DNA of 64,000 bases from Agroathelia rolfsii (taxonomy: Eukaryota > Basidiomycota > Agaricomycetes > Amylocorticiales > Amylocorticiaceae): positions 3,968,001 through 4,032,000 of the forward strand of contig JABRWF010000002.1 in the NCBI GenBank assembly GCA_018343915.1, read 5' to 3'. Of the stretch, positions 1 to 11,468 are shown piece after piece. The first letter of the stretch is position 1, and each line of letters opens with the position of its first letter. Below the pieces are notes generated by a model, which saw only the letters and a program-made list of their open reading frames with translations, did not search any database and was not told the origin of the DNA. Both the position numbers and the translations under genes were made by a program.

Positions 1-1084
1 GGAGAAGACAGATTCCGAAACAGAAGAAACATCGCTGAAATCCTTTTGGTAATCGAGATCTTCCTCCTTGTGAAAATCAAGCTCCCGTAGTGCCTGAGTG
101 ATGGCTTCGGGAGGAGGGGCGGAAATGTGGATCGGGCTTGAAGGTGTGCATAGGCCAGTGCTTACTGCTGTGGAGAATGACTCGTATGGCTGAGCCACTT
201 GTTCCAGCCCAATTGCGGCCTGAGGCTCTGTTGAAGATGGTAAAGGTAGTGATGCTCCCAACGCGAAGCGGAGATAGAGGAGCACGGTGTGTGGTCCCAC
301 TGATGCCAACACATCCTTCACAGCTTGTGCAGCGAGGGTTGGTATACCCAGGTAAAGTGCAGTTGCGATGAGGGACAACAGAAATCTTGGACTAGCAGGA
401 TGGTCACCCATTGGGGTGGCTTCCACTGGCATGACGACTGGGAAATTAGGTGTCAACGGTTTTGAGGCGGTTGGTATCAGGGTGGACGGAATGTGCAGAC
501 GAGGTCCTCCGCCATACAGGCGTGAGATACATGTCCTGTTGGGCAGTTATGAGCAGTTGAAGATTAATACTAATGGCCCAGTTGTTATTTCTCAAGATCG
601 TAATCGACACTTACTCGAATGCTAATGCCAGGGGTCAGTTATCTAGCTGAGTAACACGACACAATGCGTAAGCATTTACTCACCTGCTCGCGTGATATTA
701 TGGTCATCGAGAACGATGTCAATTTCCTCTGGTCCTGGATGCACAAGTACTCTGGGCCTCTCTGACGATGACTCTGAGAAGCCAGATGTGAACAGAGAGC
801 GAAAAAACTCCTATGAGGGGTGTATCAGTCTGAAGTGTCATGATCTCCATCTGTGAGACAAACCACTGAGTACTGACTGATTGGATCAAGACAACTCTAT
901 GAAGTCTGTAGACCGCTTTCCAAGTGCCACTGATACGCAGGGCAATGTCTGCGGTCCTGCCCTCGAGAAAGGAGTTGTATAGATGACTCTGTATGTCGAC
1001 TGCTGAATGGCCTGGTGAGCTCATGAGAGACGTAGTGCTAGTGCACACAATGCGAGGGGTCAGCGTTGACTGGATCAGGAACAT
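1..1084 (-). CDS. BTB/POZ domain protein, partial (3' end off left edge)
   Basis: Minus-strand gene read as exons 1084-878, 810-684, 621-615 and 535-1, with no stop before the window edge. Exon 1 carries the start of a BTB fold (LEGRTADIALRISGTW followed by YRLHRVVLIQS). Exon 2 continues with EFFRSLFTSGF and ends at NITRA. A 7-nt microexon joins this in frame to TCISRLYGGGP in the next exon. The last exon holds the helical region YLGIPTLAAQAVKDVL and VGPHTVLLYLRFALG, as in the BTB/BACK-like (germ-cell-less-type) proteins of Agaricomycetes. Such proteins usually act as substrate adaptors or transcriptional scaffolds, but nothing here fixes the role. The ATG at 1084 is the first in frame. An internal ATG near 1024 is equally possible, because the residues between do not look conserved. 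A GTAAGC near 170 could be a further donor, but the frame stays open through it. Confidence 0.8.
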
Positions 1085-1648
1085 GGCCGGCTATAAGCCC
1101 GGCCCAATCCAATTGCCCAGGCTCACGCACCCATACACGCCAGATTCGGAACCAAATGACTTCTGCCTTGCGTCACCCCGGCACCGGGGCTCGCACGGCC
1201 CGGTAGCAACTACTCTCGCCAATCATTTTGCAAACTTCGTTTCTTCCCCTCCTCCGAACCTTTTTTCCATCGACCACACGAGAAGAGCCTTCATTTAGCT
1301 CATCCCGGCGGGAAAAAATGGTCATGATGTCATACATGCTTCATAGACGCTTCTTCATGCCGTCGTTATCCCGCGCCAATCTCGTTACCGCCCCACTAAG
1401 TCGCTAACGGAAGCGGCCGCTGAGTCGCGCACTGTATCAGCGAGATTACGTTAGTGCTTAATTATCTACAACAAATATTTTGTGATGCAATAGCATGATA
1501 ATATACGAGTAACAACTCTTCGCCTTAGTATAATAAATCCATATCAGAATGCGACATCCAATAAACATCTATTTCAAAGGTCAGTGACTGGAGTTAATTG
1601 GATATGGATCACAAACTATACATGATCTGAAGTGAGCAGCATAGATTC
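1085..1648. other. Intergenic: upstream region of the BTB gene
   Basis: No coding sequence is supported here. The part next to the BTB start is GC-richer, and the remainder is AT-rich and resembles the spacers of the DUF6533 array. No clear TATA box is seen. Confidence 0.5.
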
Positions 1649-3351
1649 CTATGCACGGCTGCTCTCCCCTAGCTGTCGTAACATGATATTGGCCATATGC
1701 CACTGGTGCGTATCATTCACGCTCTTTACAACGCTTGCGCCATACATGTTTTCCCTTAAGTCGAGAAGTAGGCGCGAGGAGAGGATCATCGTCGCACTAT
1801 TCAAAGTAAGATAATTCCACAACTTTAGAGAGGTCAAGTCACTCACGACGATGTCAGCCATAAATACGCACCCCTTGGTAGGACGTTCTATAGAAAGAGC
1901 TGAGGAAAATACTTTCTAATTTCGGTACATGATTGCTAATCAATACATACTATGTTCGTCTAGATAAAATCAGTTCATAATACCATATAGAGCTATGGAA
2001 TTTGAATACGCACAAAGCAGCTCACGACGTTAATCAGGCTTAAAATCGTCATCGCCCTATACAACTAGCATTAACAACGCGAATATGCTTTTGAAATCTT
2101 GCCCAGAAAAAAGCTAACAAAAAATATACCAAACCTAGTATAAGCACGGAACAAAGTCAAACGTCATATTTGGAAATATCTAGAAAAGGCAGAACGCACC
2201 ATCACGAAGCATAATTGTACTCAGGGATTTCCATCCATGAACAGTACGGGAAGTTCTCGTGGTTTCCGATGTTTTTAAGAGTGTCGATGCGATGATGGCT
2301 ATTTCCCAGATGAGAGATATTATCCAAAAGAGTTCTATGCCTATGCGCAATGGTTTTCAGGTGTTCGTGGTTCAAAAATACTAGTGGAACGAGACTTCGA
2401 GCTCACCCAAGATCCTGCAACAAGATAAAACCCGTCCCAACCCTTTATACTCAACCCCGACACAAACTTGAAGATAGACTTGCGCTAAACACTTACACTC
2501 CCTGTTTCTCCAAACGTGGGCAGTTATGATTATACACTTCAATGGCAGTGGTAGTAGTGATAGCAAGTGGCCACTGTAATTCCGGGTAAGATACTGTGCC
2601 CATGTTTGAAACGGGAACCAAATTATCTGACCATAGAGAGGCCCATAATAAGTAGATAAAGTGGTACCATCTTGTAAAGAAAGCTCTTTTTATGGCTGTA
2701 TAATACCGATACACGCCAAAGCTGCGAGGCTGTTTCAAAAAATAAATCAGAAACAGCGCTATAGAAGAGGACTGTTGACTCACTCCAGGCGTATGAAGGG
2801 ACAATGAAGAAAAATATTCGACCAAGTTTGTCGACAATTTGACACCTATAGAAAGAGCTTAGTACTTCACGTAAACCCAGCCTATGTATTGCTAATGCAA
2901 TTACCACTATAAGCACAAAGTCTCAGATTGCATATATTTACCCAGGGAAATGACTGATAAAAGAAAGGCCGTACTTGAGGAAGTCTTGTCTCAAAAAGAA
3001 GAATACACCTCATGACGCTGATGATTATAGTCAAATAGCGAACAACGAGGAATGCAAAGGTTACGATGCGCTTTGGTTTGCACCATATCAATTGGATCTC
3101 AAGCCCGGTAGTAATGATATGGTCGTAGCATGTTATCACTGTAGGGGATTAAAGCCGCAGATATTATTTTTGGTTTTAAGATGTCTCATAGACTCAGAAT
3201 TTAAATATCGAGGTAGCATCAATAGAGGCAACAAGTACATAATTGCTTAGTAGTCTTGAAAAAGCCATGATCTGATATTAGTCACTTAAGCAATGAAGAA
3301 AGAGTACACTTACGATTGCTTTGTGATAGCGTTGAGGTCAGTAGACGACAT
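1649..3351 (-). CDS. DUF6533 membrane protein, array copy 1 (splice donor damaged)
   Basis: Exon 1 (3351-3314) reads MSSTDLNAITKQ and ends at a GTAAGT donor. A short exon encodes NYVLVASI. The next has the DUF6533 signature CYDHIITTGLEIQLIW. Then follow CQIVDKLGRIFFFIVPSYAW, an exon with QLWRVSVLYSHKKSFLYK and a hydrophobic run ending GLSM, an 8-nt microexon at 2414-2407, a helix exon with WEIAIIA and IMLRD, and a last exon with MILSSRLLLDLRENM. This is a seven-helix architecture of unknown function found in basidiomycetes. The donor after NYVLVASI is AT where the sister copies have GT, so normal splicing of exon 2 is doubtful. Other frames and motifs look intact. It may be a recently disabled gene or one that uses an alternative donor. 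Confidence 0.65.
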
Positions 3352-3901
3352 TAGAAGACGGAGGATGAGGTAGGAGACAAAAGAGCCTGAGGATGAACTG
3401 TTGTTCGTTGCTCATGCCGAGCCCCACTGTCTTTTGAGCTATCAGCGATCAAACTATAGACTTCCCTCCCGACTCGGACGGGCCTCGCGAAATCTAAGCA
3501 GTTAAGCGAAACCGGACTGCTATTGAATTGAGTAACTTAAGTTAATGATCAAGGGCATTGTGACCCAGGGCTTTCGACGACCCAAGCAGCCGCCTGCAGT
3601 GACCCTGCTGAGCACTGGCCAATGCTGACCTGCCACGGTGGAGGGGTTGGGCATGTTCATCAGCATTACCATAGTATTGCTGCAACGTGACGTTGATCTA
3701 CGCATTGTGTCAGTGAGTCGGTTACTAACAATACTTTAAATAAATCATGTGTAATGATACCAGTGTGTCAAAGGTACCCGGATTACCGCAAAAGTTGCAC
3801 GATCAAAATATTCCATGGCAGCTACCGGCGGGGCTGTGAATGTGATTGGACGCCGCAGCGTCGCTAGTATTACGTGGAGCAGAGCCTGTCTAGGGATACT
3901 A
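3352..3901. other. Array spacer with shared upstream sequence
   Basis: Spacer between copy 1 and the inverted-repeat element. It contains a stretch around 3520 (ctattgaattgag) that recurs upstream of copies 2 and 5, and in weaker form upstream of copies 3 and 4. This indicates that the duplicated unit included promoter flank. No gene is seen. Confidence 0.5.
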
Positions 3902-4618
3902 CAGTCCCTGCACAAAAAAAATGTCCGATTGAGGTGGTTTCACGGCTACATCTCCTTCCTCACAACACTTTCAACCCAAACAAAGTATACCACGTCATAA
4001 TAGACCCCTGATAACCCCATGTACATACCCAAAATATTTTCTTACATCAAATAAACAATGTGTGAGCAAGTACACAAACACCCCCATCAAGACCTATCTC
4101 TATGATTATCTACTCTGGGAGAAAATGAGTTACATCCTCAGAAACTAGATGAAATGTAGATTATTTTCTGATTTTTTCTTGTATGAAAAGACTATGTAGT
4201 TGTTGAGATATAAACCAGGTGAACCGGGGCAAAACTGTCCGTGCTAAAAGCACAATATACTTCCGTAAAGTTAACAAAATCTCTAACCACCTCACTTTTG
4301 ATAGCTCAATTCCTCAACAGTCACATAGTCTTTTCATACAAGAAAAAATCAGAAAATAATCTACATTTCATCTAGTTTCTGAGGATGTAACTCATTTTCT
4401 CCCAGAGTAGATAATCATAGAGATAGGTCTTGATGGGGGTGTTTGTGTACTTGCTCACACATTGTTTATTTGATGTAAGAAAATATTTTGGGTATGTACA
4501 TGGGGTTATCAGGGGTCTATTATGACATGGTATACTTTGTTTGGGTTGAAAGTGTTGTGAGGAAGGAGATGTAGCCGTGAAACCACCTCAATCGGACATT
4601 TTTTTTGTGCAGTGACTG
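3902..4618. mobile_element. Tc1/mariner-type MITE with ~300-bp inverted arms
   Basis: The two ends are near-perfect inverted repeats about 300 bp long (about 3902-4210 and 4308-4618), around a spacer of about 95 bp. The left end begins CAGTCCCTGCAC and the right end finishes GTGCAGTGACTG. Both are flanked by TA, the target duplication of Tc1/mariner/pogo elements, and CAGT termini also fit that superfamily. The arms differ at only a few positions near the ends, so the insertion is young or the palindrome is being homogenised. There is no room for a transposase, so it would depend on a copy elsewhere. It sits between DUF6533 copies 1 and 2. Confidence 0.85.
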
Positions 4619-4973
4619 TAAGGCCTGCCGCGCTGTTCCAGGCTCATCCCGCTGGAGCACAAGCGAATACCGGTGCAATATCACAAGAATACTTCTTCAT
4701 TGCTTTGTTAGCCTATCGTGACCCTTATCTTGTCATTGCAGTGCCACCGGGACTTACAGAAGTAGTTATTAAATGGCACATTAGCGAGATTACTAGGTCG
4801 AACGACTTTTGAATGCGGGCAGACAGACATCTAATTAGCTCAACACAGATTCTTCACGACACATGGGTGTTACGGTATATAGTTCAGAAGATAGAGCCTT
4901 TATAGTGCATTGCATCGATATGGTTAAGCCAAAATGAGCAAATGTATTTTATACTTACTCACAGCCGCTTTCC
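4619..4973. other. Spacer between the MITE and copy 2
   Basis: AT-rich sequence downstream of copy 2. The short open frame here has no recognisable protein features. Nothing else is seen. Confidence 0.4.
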
Positions 4974-6635
4974 CTACAAGGTAATATCAGATGCGAGGAC
5001 ACTAGTTGCGCCATACGCATCACCTGTCGCCCTCAAAATATTGGCGTCCATGTTCTCCCTTATATTGAGGATGAGGCGTGAGGAGAAGATAATGGTTATA
5101 CTGTTTCAAATGAAATCATTATTTGGCTTTGAGAAGACCAAGATTAACTCACGACAATGTCGGCCATAAATACGCGCCTTTCGGCAGGACGTCCTATAGG
5201 GAAGGAAAAATAGAGAGAAAAATTTTGTGTACTATTCAAGTTACCAGCTTGCACATACTATTTTTATCTAGATGATGTTCATTTAAAATGGCCCAAGAAG
5301 CTATGAAAGCTGAATACATACAAGAAAGTTCATGAGATTAATTAAGCTGAGCAATGTCATTGCTCTATATATCTACCATCACACAGGGTGCAAATTTGGA
5401 AGAGAGAGGAAGAAGCCTACAAAAAATATATCGCACCTATTACATGCATTGTGTAAGACCATCTTCGTATCTCTAATGCGTAGAAAAATGGAGAGATGCA
5501 AACCATCTCGAAGCATAATTGTGCTAAGGAAGCGCCGTCCATGAATGGTATGAGAAGACTTCACCGCTTGCCACGTTTTCGAGAATATTAATGCAATAAT
5601 GACTATTTCCCAAACGAGAAACACCATCCAAGAGAGCCCCAAACCTATGTGTGACAATTTGAATCTTCAAGTTGAGATGAAGTAATGGCATGCTACGTCG
5701 CACTCACCCAAAACCCTGTTGTAAGCTATATAAGCCCTCTCCACACGAGTAGCATTAACATGAAGGTGGGATTATGCCGAGTACTTACTCAGCATGCGTC
5801 CCCGAGTGTATGCAATGATGATTATATACATCATGAATGGAAACAGGGGATGCAAGCGGCCACTATGAATTGACGAGTAAGACGTTGTATTTGGAACAAG
5901 GATCAAATTTTCTGACCATGGAAAAACAAACGGCAAGTAGATAGAGCGGTACTATCGCGTAAAGCACGTTTCTGTTGTGGTGGTATAATACTGATACACG
6001 CCAAAGCTGCGAGGCTATCATGAAGAGCATCAGAAATAGCGCAATAAAGGAATGGCGTACCATTAACTACTTACTCCACGCGTGTGTAAGGACAATAAAT
6101 AATATAGCCAGGCTGAGTTTGTTGGCAATGTAGCACCTGTAAGTATTTAGGAAGGGTTGAGCGCCAAACTCAAAACTGTTCTACGTGCGCTCTAATTACC
6201 ACTGTAAACGAAAAAAAAAGGTTAGATTCTGCACATATAAATTAAGTTATTTAAAGCAAGAAAGCATAGAAAGAGTCTTACTCGAATGGATGTTGTCTTG
6301 AAAAGAATAACGAGCCGGGTAATGCTGATGATTGTTGCTAGGTAGCGAATAACGAGAAGTGTGAAGGGTACAACGTGTTTTGGTTTGTGCCATATCAATC
6401 GGACTTCGAGCCCGATAGTAAGCAAATGATCATAGCATACTATTACTATAAGGAGTTATTAATTGGGACTGGAAGCTTTGGAATGCAAATATTTAAACAG
6501 CACCAATAGAAGCAACATGAACGTAATTGCTCAAAAGGCTTTAAAAAGTTATAACCCAATTTCGGCTACCGGAGCCACAGAGTAAAATTACACCTACGAC
6601 TGCTTTGCGATAGAATTGGTATCGATAGATAACAT
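4974..6635 (-). CDS. DUF6533 membrane protein, array copy 2
   Basis: The start exon begins at 6635 (MLSIDTNSIAKQS) with a GTAGGT donor. It is followed by an exon encoding SNYVHVASI with an intact GT donor. The signature exon has TIGLEVRLIW, and a later exon has LWRVSVLYHHNRNVLY. An 8-nt microexon lies at 5715-5708. The helix exon has GLGLSWMVFLVWEIVIIAL, then KTWQAVKSSH and IMLRDG. The last exon has IIFSSRLILNIREN and stops at 4976-4974. Each recognisable exon keeps its frame, so this copy may be functional. It presumably sits in a membrane with seven helices. No catalytic motif is seen and the role is unknown. The whole gene parallels copies 1 and 3 in exon order and phase. Confidence 0.7.
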
Positions 6636-7062
6636 AGAAATTGGAGGTGACTTGAGGGCAAGAAAGGAAAAAAAAAAACGGGGGGAGGGGGGTAAGCTGA
6701 TGCTCGTCAAGTAATACACACTGGCAGATTAAAACACTGGGTCATCTTTTAACCATCACAAATGGGACTATTAGGTTTCCTTGCCGGCGGACCTGTTAGC
6801 TCTTACACGACTCAGAAAGTTCTGGCCAGTGTAACATTGAATTGAGTGATTTGAGCTCCTGATTCTGGGCGCGATGAACCCCCGATGTCCTACCGGCAAC
6901 CGGCTCCTGGTTGCATCAACGACTCGATAGGAGATTACGTTGAAAAAAAATTACTAAAAATGCTAGCAGACTATATGGGACCTGGGTTACCATCCATGGG
7001 TAATAAGATAAGTCCTTCCTCATAATCCAGTAATATTCAGCCCAGAATCAGTAGTATGAGTC
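6636..7062. other. Array spacer
   Basis: Contains a short A/G-rich tract near 6668-6692 and the shared upstream block near 6830 (cattgaattgagtg). No gene is seen. Confidence 0.4.
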
Positions 7063-8736
7063 TCATTCACGACTACTTTCTCGTAATTGTCCCAAAATGA
7101 CGTCAGGCATGATGACCTCACGCATATGGCACAAATCACCCATACTTCCCATAACGTTAGCATCCATGTTCTCCCTCAAATTCAAGAGGAGGCGTGAGGT
7201 CAGGATAATTGTTGTACTGTTCAAAATCAGCTAACTCCTCAACATTCAAAGGGTCGACAATAACTCACGACAGTGTTAGCCACAAATATGCGCCTTTTGG
7301 TAAGATATTCTACGGGGGAAAAAATAGATGACGGAGGTGTTTTTCGCGTAGTATTACCAATTCATGCATACTATTTTTACCTAAATGAAGTTAATTTAGA
7401 GTGTCGTGAAAAGCTGTGGAAACTAGGTCCCTACAAGAAAGTTTATAAGATTAATCAGGCTGAGCAATGCCATCGCTCTATGTACCGTTACACACGTTGT
7501 GATTTAAGAAGAAGAAGAAAAACTCACAAAAAATACATCAGGCCTTTTACGGATATCGTATCAGACCATTTTCCAAGCCCTAAATACGTGAAGAGAGAAA
7601 AAGAGAGACAAACCATCTCGAAGCGAAATTTTGCTGAGGAATCGCCGTCCATGAACAGCATGAGAAGACTTTACCCCTTGCCACGTTTTCAAGAATGTCA
7701 ACGCAAAAACGGCTATTTCCCAAGTGAGAAACACCATCCAAGAGAGACCCAAACCTGGGCATAAAAATATTGAGATGAGGTAGTTGCATGATCCTTTGCA
7801 CTTACCCAATACCCTGTTGTGAGCAGTGTAAATCCTATTTGTGGGAATGGCTTTGGCGTAAAGGCAGGATTATGCTGAACACTTACTCTAGATGTTTCTC
7901 CGAATATATGCAAGTATGGTTATATACATACACAACATGAACACCGGATGAAATGGGCCACTTTAAATTCATAGGTAAGACGTCCGATTGAAACAAGCCA
8001 AATACTGACCATGGAGAGAGACACGGCAAGTAGATAGAGCGGCATTATTCCGCAAAGTACGCTTCGGTTGTGGCTGTATAATACTGATATGCGCCAAAGC
8101 TGTAAGGCTGTTACGAATAGTGAATGAGAAACAGTACAATAGAAATAGAGGAGCGGTGTGACTTGCTCCAAGCATATGTCTGGACAATAAAGAAAATGGC
8201 TAGGTTTATTTTATTGGAAATATAGCACCTAAAAGTAAATAGGAAGGGTTTAGCGCTTCAAATTGACAAGAAATCGTTGTGCCTGCACTGTAATTACCAC
8301 TGCAAATTTAAAAAGTAGAGTTTACACATCTCAATCGGGCAATCAAATAAAAGGTAAGGAAAGGGCATTACTCGAATGGATGATATATTGAAAAGGACAA
8401 TAAGCCGAACAATGCTGATAATCGTTGTCAGGTGGCGGATGACAATAAGTGTGAATGGCACAATGTGCTTTGGCTTGCACCATATCAATCGGAATTCAAG
8501 CCCGATAGTGAGGAGATGGTCGTAACATGTTATTACTATAAGAGATTGTTGGTTAGGTTTCAACATGCTTTTGCAGCCTTAGAATCTAAATATCAAAGTA
8601 GTACCAATGGAAGCGACCTGAACATAATTGCACAGAAAGCTTTAAAAAGTCGTAACGCAATCTCAGTCACCAGAGTCATATAGTGGAATCACACTTACGA
8701 CTGCTTTGCAACAACACTGATATCAGTAGACAACAT
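7063..8736 (-). CDS. DUF6533 membrane protein, array copy 3
   Basis: The start exon at 8736 reads MLSTDISVVAKQS and has a GTAAGT donor. Exon 2 is CNYVQVASI with an intact GT donor. The signature exon reads ITCYDHLLTIGLEFRLIW. Downstream exons give a run ending FFIVQTYAWS, then LQLWRISVLYSHNRSVL. An 8-nt microexon lies at 7813-7806. The helix exon has LGLSWMVFLTWEIAVFAL and HGRRFLSKISLRDG. The final exon has TIILTSRLLLNLRENM and ends at 7065-7063. No frameshift or nonsense codon was found in the exons I could align by eye, so this is one of the best-preserved members. Function unknown. Confidence 0.72.
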
Positions 8737-9790
8737 AGAGAGGACAAATTCCTGGAGGTGTAAAAAAAGGGAGAACATGCTGCGGTTTATTGCGCAATAT
8801 GTAGAATAAAACACCGCATCATCTTTTAACTATCACGAAAGGGGGACATCAGGTTTCCTTGCCGGTGGGCTTGTTATTCCTTAAGCGAAGCTAGAATATC
8901 ATTCATCTGAGCTGCTGATTTGGTTTTGGATGCGACGAGTCTCCGGTGTCTTAATTTATTAGCAATCAGGTTCCAGTTGGTAAATTGCAAGAACTCGGAA
9001 GACCATCGGTAGTAAATCTGTCAGTATTGAGCTTGATTCATAATAAGCGCTATCCACGGATATTATACCTCAGTGGTTGGTAACTTGGTTTCAAGTCATC
9101 GTTCTGGTTCCTTGAACCGATAGCGCCGCCTACTGTACCCAACTTGAAGTTTCACTAGAGCAACGGATCTGTTGCCATCCGAACCATGGCCGTGCTATTA
9201 ATACTAGCAGTGGTGTAGAACCAGCATGCTGCCTAGCCAAACCAAACCAAACTAGACAGCAGTACTGCATCAGTGCCGACACCCGCCGGCTGGTCGCAAG
9301 TGTGAATGGACTTCAAGCTTCAAGCCGGTCAAGGCTTACTTGCGCGCTTGGCACTTCTTCTAAGCCGTCACAAAATTCATGATCATCGGAAGGAAGTAAA
9401 TGAATATGGCCCCTTTTTCTTGCCTAATGTTATCTCCAGGTGGCAACCGAGGCCCGTCTCCATTCGGCTTAATCTCTCTTTGCATCGAACCACATGCATG
9501 TGCTAGTATGTTGTAACTTGAAAACTTGATTGCATCATTAGTCTTGGTTCTTCATTATTCGATTTACCGGAAGTCTGGAAAGGACGTCCTTGATAAGCTT
9601 GTACTGGTGCCTATGGGCCATGATATATGCCTGCGGCCATAACAGACGATAACCAGAATTAAGTATACGTATTATGTATATCACAGTAAAATTCGGGAAT
9701 CCGTTCCATGAAATGAGATGGATTGAAAAAAGAGAATATCCGGGCCCATGCAGCTCGGCGGTGATAGAGTTATTCTATAAATTATCACGA
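8737..9790. other. Intergenic spacer of about 1 kb
   Basis: Contains the shared upstream block near 8895 and otherwise unique AT-rich sequence. Short open frames around 9306-9506 and 9674-9916 overlap no recognisable domain. No gene is supported. Confidence 0.4.
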
Positions 9791-11468
9791 TTACTTGCGC
9801 CCATCCTCCTCTCCTTCTCCCAGTTGTTGCAAAATGATGTCGGACATGAGAATATCTGCTGTTTGACACACTTCATCTTCACCACAAGTAATTTTAACCT
9901 CCATGTTTTCTCTTAGGTTGAAAAAGAGATGCGATGTTAAGTTCAGATTATTAGGGGCTTGTTATTGAATTTGAGAGAATCATTAGGGACTCACGATGAT
10001 GAAAGCCACAAGAATGAGCCCTTTGGTAGGTTACTCTACAGAGTGACAAATAATAGCTTAAGGGGCGAGTGATTTTGGGTAGAATAATCAATTGCTACGA
10101 CATACAAGGCTTGGCTATGAGAAATTAGTTGTAAAAAGGCGTATATAATGATAGAACCAAGATCCGTACCGAGAGGCTGATAAGATTTACAAGGTTGAGC
10201 ATTGTCATTATTCAGCATGATTGTAATTAGGGCGAAATTTGTGCTTTAGGGGGTGGATCAATGGGAAAGGGAACCGACAAAAAATATATTATGCCTAAAA
10301 CATGATATAAGAAATTTTTTAGTTCTCCAAGAGAGAGAAACGCACCATCTCGGAGTAAGATAGTGGTGAGGAATCGCCGTCCACTGACGTAGACGGCGCG
10401 AGAAGCCTTTGCTGCTCTCCAGGTCTTGAGAATGTCATCACAATAATCACTATTTCCCAGGCGATAAATAGGGAAGATCAATTTACGTAGTGCTTCATCC
10501 ATAATACTAGCATGCTGTACGTACTAATAGTTCTGTTATCATAAATAACAGAACTAATATTAACCCCGATATATAGAGACATTGCAGCATCAATGCTCAC
10601 ATAGCTGGTTTCGAGTTATTCTGAGTCGAATTTAGGCATTCATAGCTATATACACCAGTTACTGGAAAAGTAGACCCAAGCGGCTACTGCAAGTCAATGA
10701 GTGAGTTATCCTGCTCAAAAAGGAAACCAATTAACAGACCATAGTAAAACCTATAACAAGTAAATAAAGAGGGACTATTCTATAAGGAATATTTTTGTCG
10801 TGACTGTGTAATGCCAACACACGCCAAAGTTGTATGGCTTGATTATTAATATCAGGTCAGAAAAACGTTGCTAGAGGAATTGTTTAATATAAACATACTC
10901 CAAGCATACGAAGGGGCGATGAAAAAATATATTCGGCGAATTGTATCGACGATACGGCACCTACAAAAGGAGTTATCGGTGTCAGTAAATACTTGAGCCG
11001 AATTTACTCCGCAAGTGTTATAATCACCACTATAGATGAAAAGAGTCAGATTGCGTGCATCCAAGCGTCATCAAGCGAGAGAATAGGGCATACTCGGAGA
11101 GATTTTGTTTCAAAAAATAAAATAAGCCGAATGATGCTGGTAATCGTAACCAAGTAGCGGATGGCAAGAAACGCCAAAGATACGATTTGCTTTGGTCTGC
11201 GCCATAATAATTGGACCTCAAGTCCGACAGTAAGCATGTGGTCGTAGCATATAACCACTGTGAGGGGTACGAGTTTGTTTGAATTAATGAGATGTTTTAT
11301 AGACTTGATATGCAAGCATTGAAGCAGCACCGATAGAGGAAATGAGTGTATAGTTGTTCGAAAAGCTATGGATTACTAGCAATTTCAATATTAGGGTAGT
11401 GATTCAAAATGAGGACATACTTACGATCTCTGTAAAATAATGCTAGGATCAGTGGATGGCACTGGCAT
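9791..11468 (-). pseudogene. DUF6533 array copy 4, frameshifted
   Basis: The start exon at 11468 (MPVPSTDPSIILQRS) has a good GTAAGT donor. The signature exon (ICYDHMLTVGLEVQLLW) and the exon with CRIVDTIRRIYFFIAPSYAW are intact. In the helix exon, WEIVIIVMTF is in one frame and KTWRAAKASRAVY is in the next. The sequence is one base shorter there than in copies 2 and 3 (ACATTCTCAAGACC against ACATTCTTGAAAACG), so the coding frame is lost near 10430. The 8-nt microexon position (10532-10525) is still visible, but the following intron would be under 25 bases, another sign of decay. The last exon (LTSHLFFNLRENM) still reads to a stop at 9793-9791. Confidence 0.7.
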
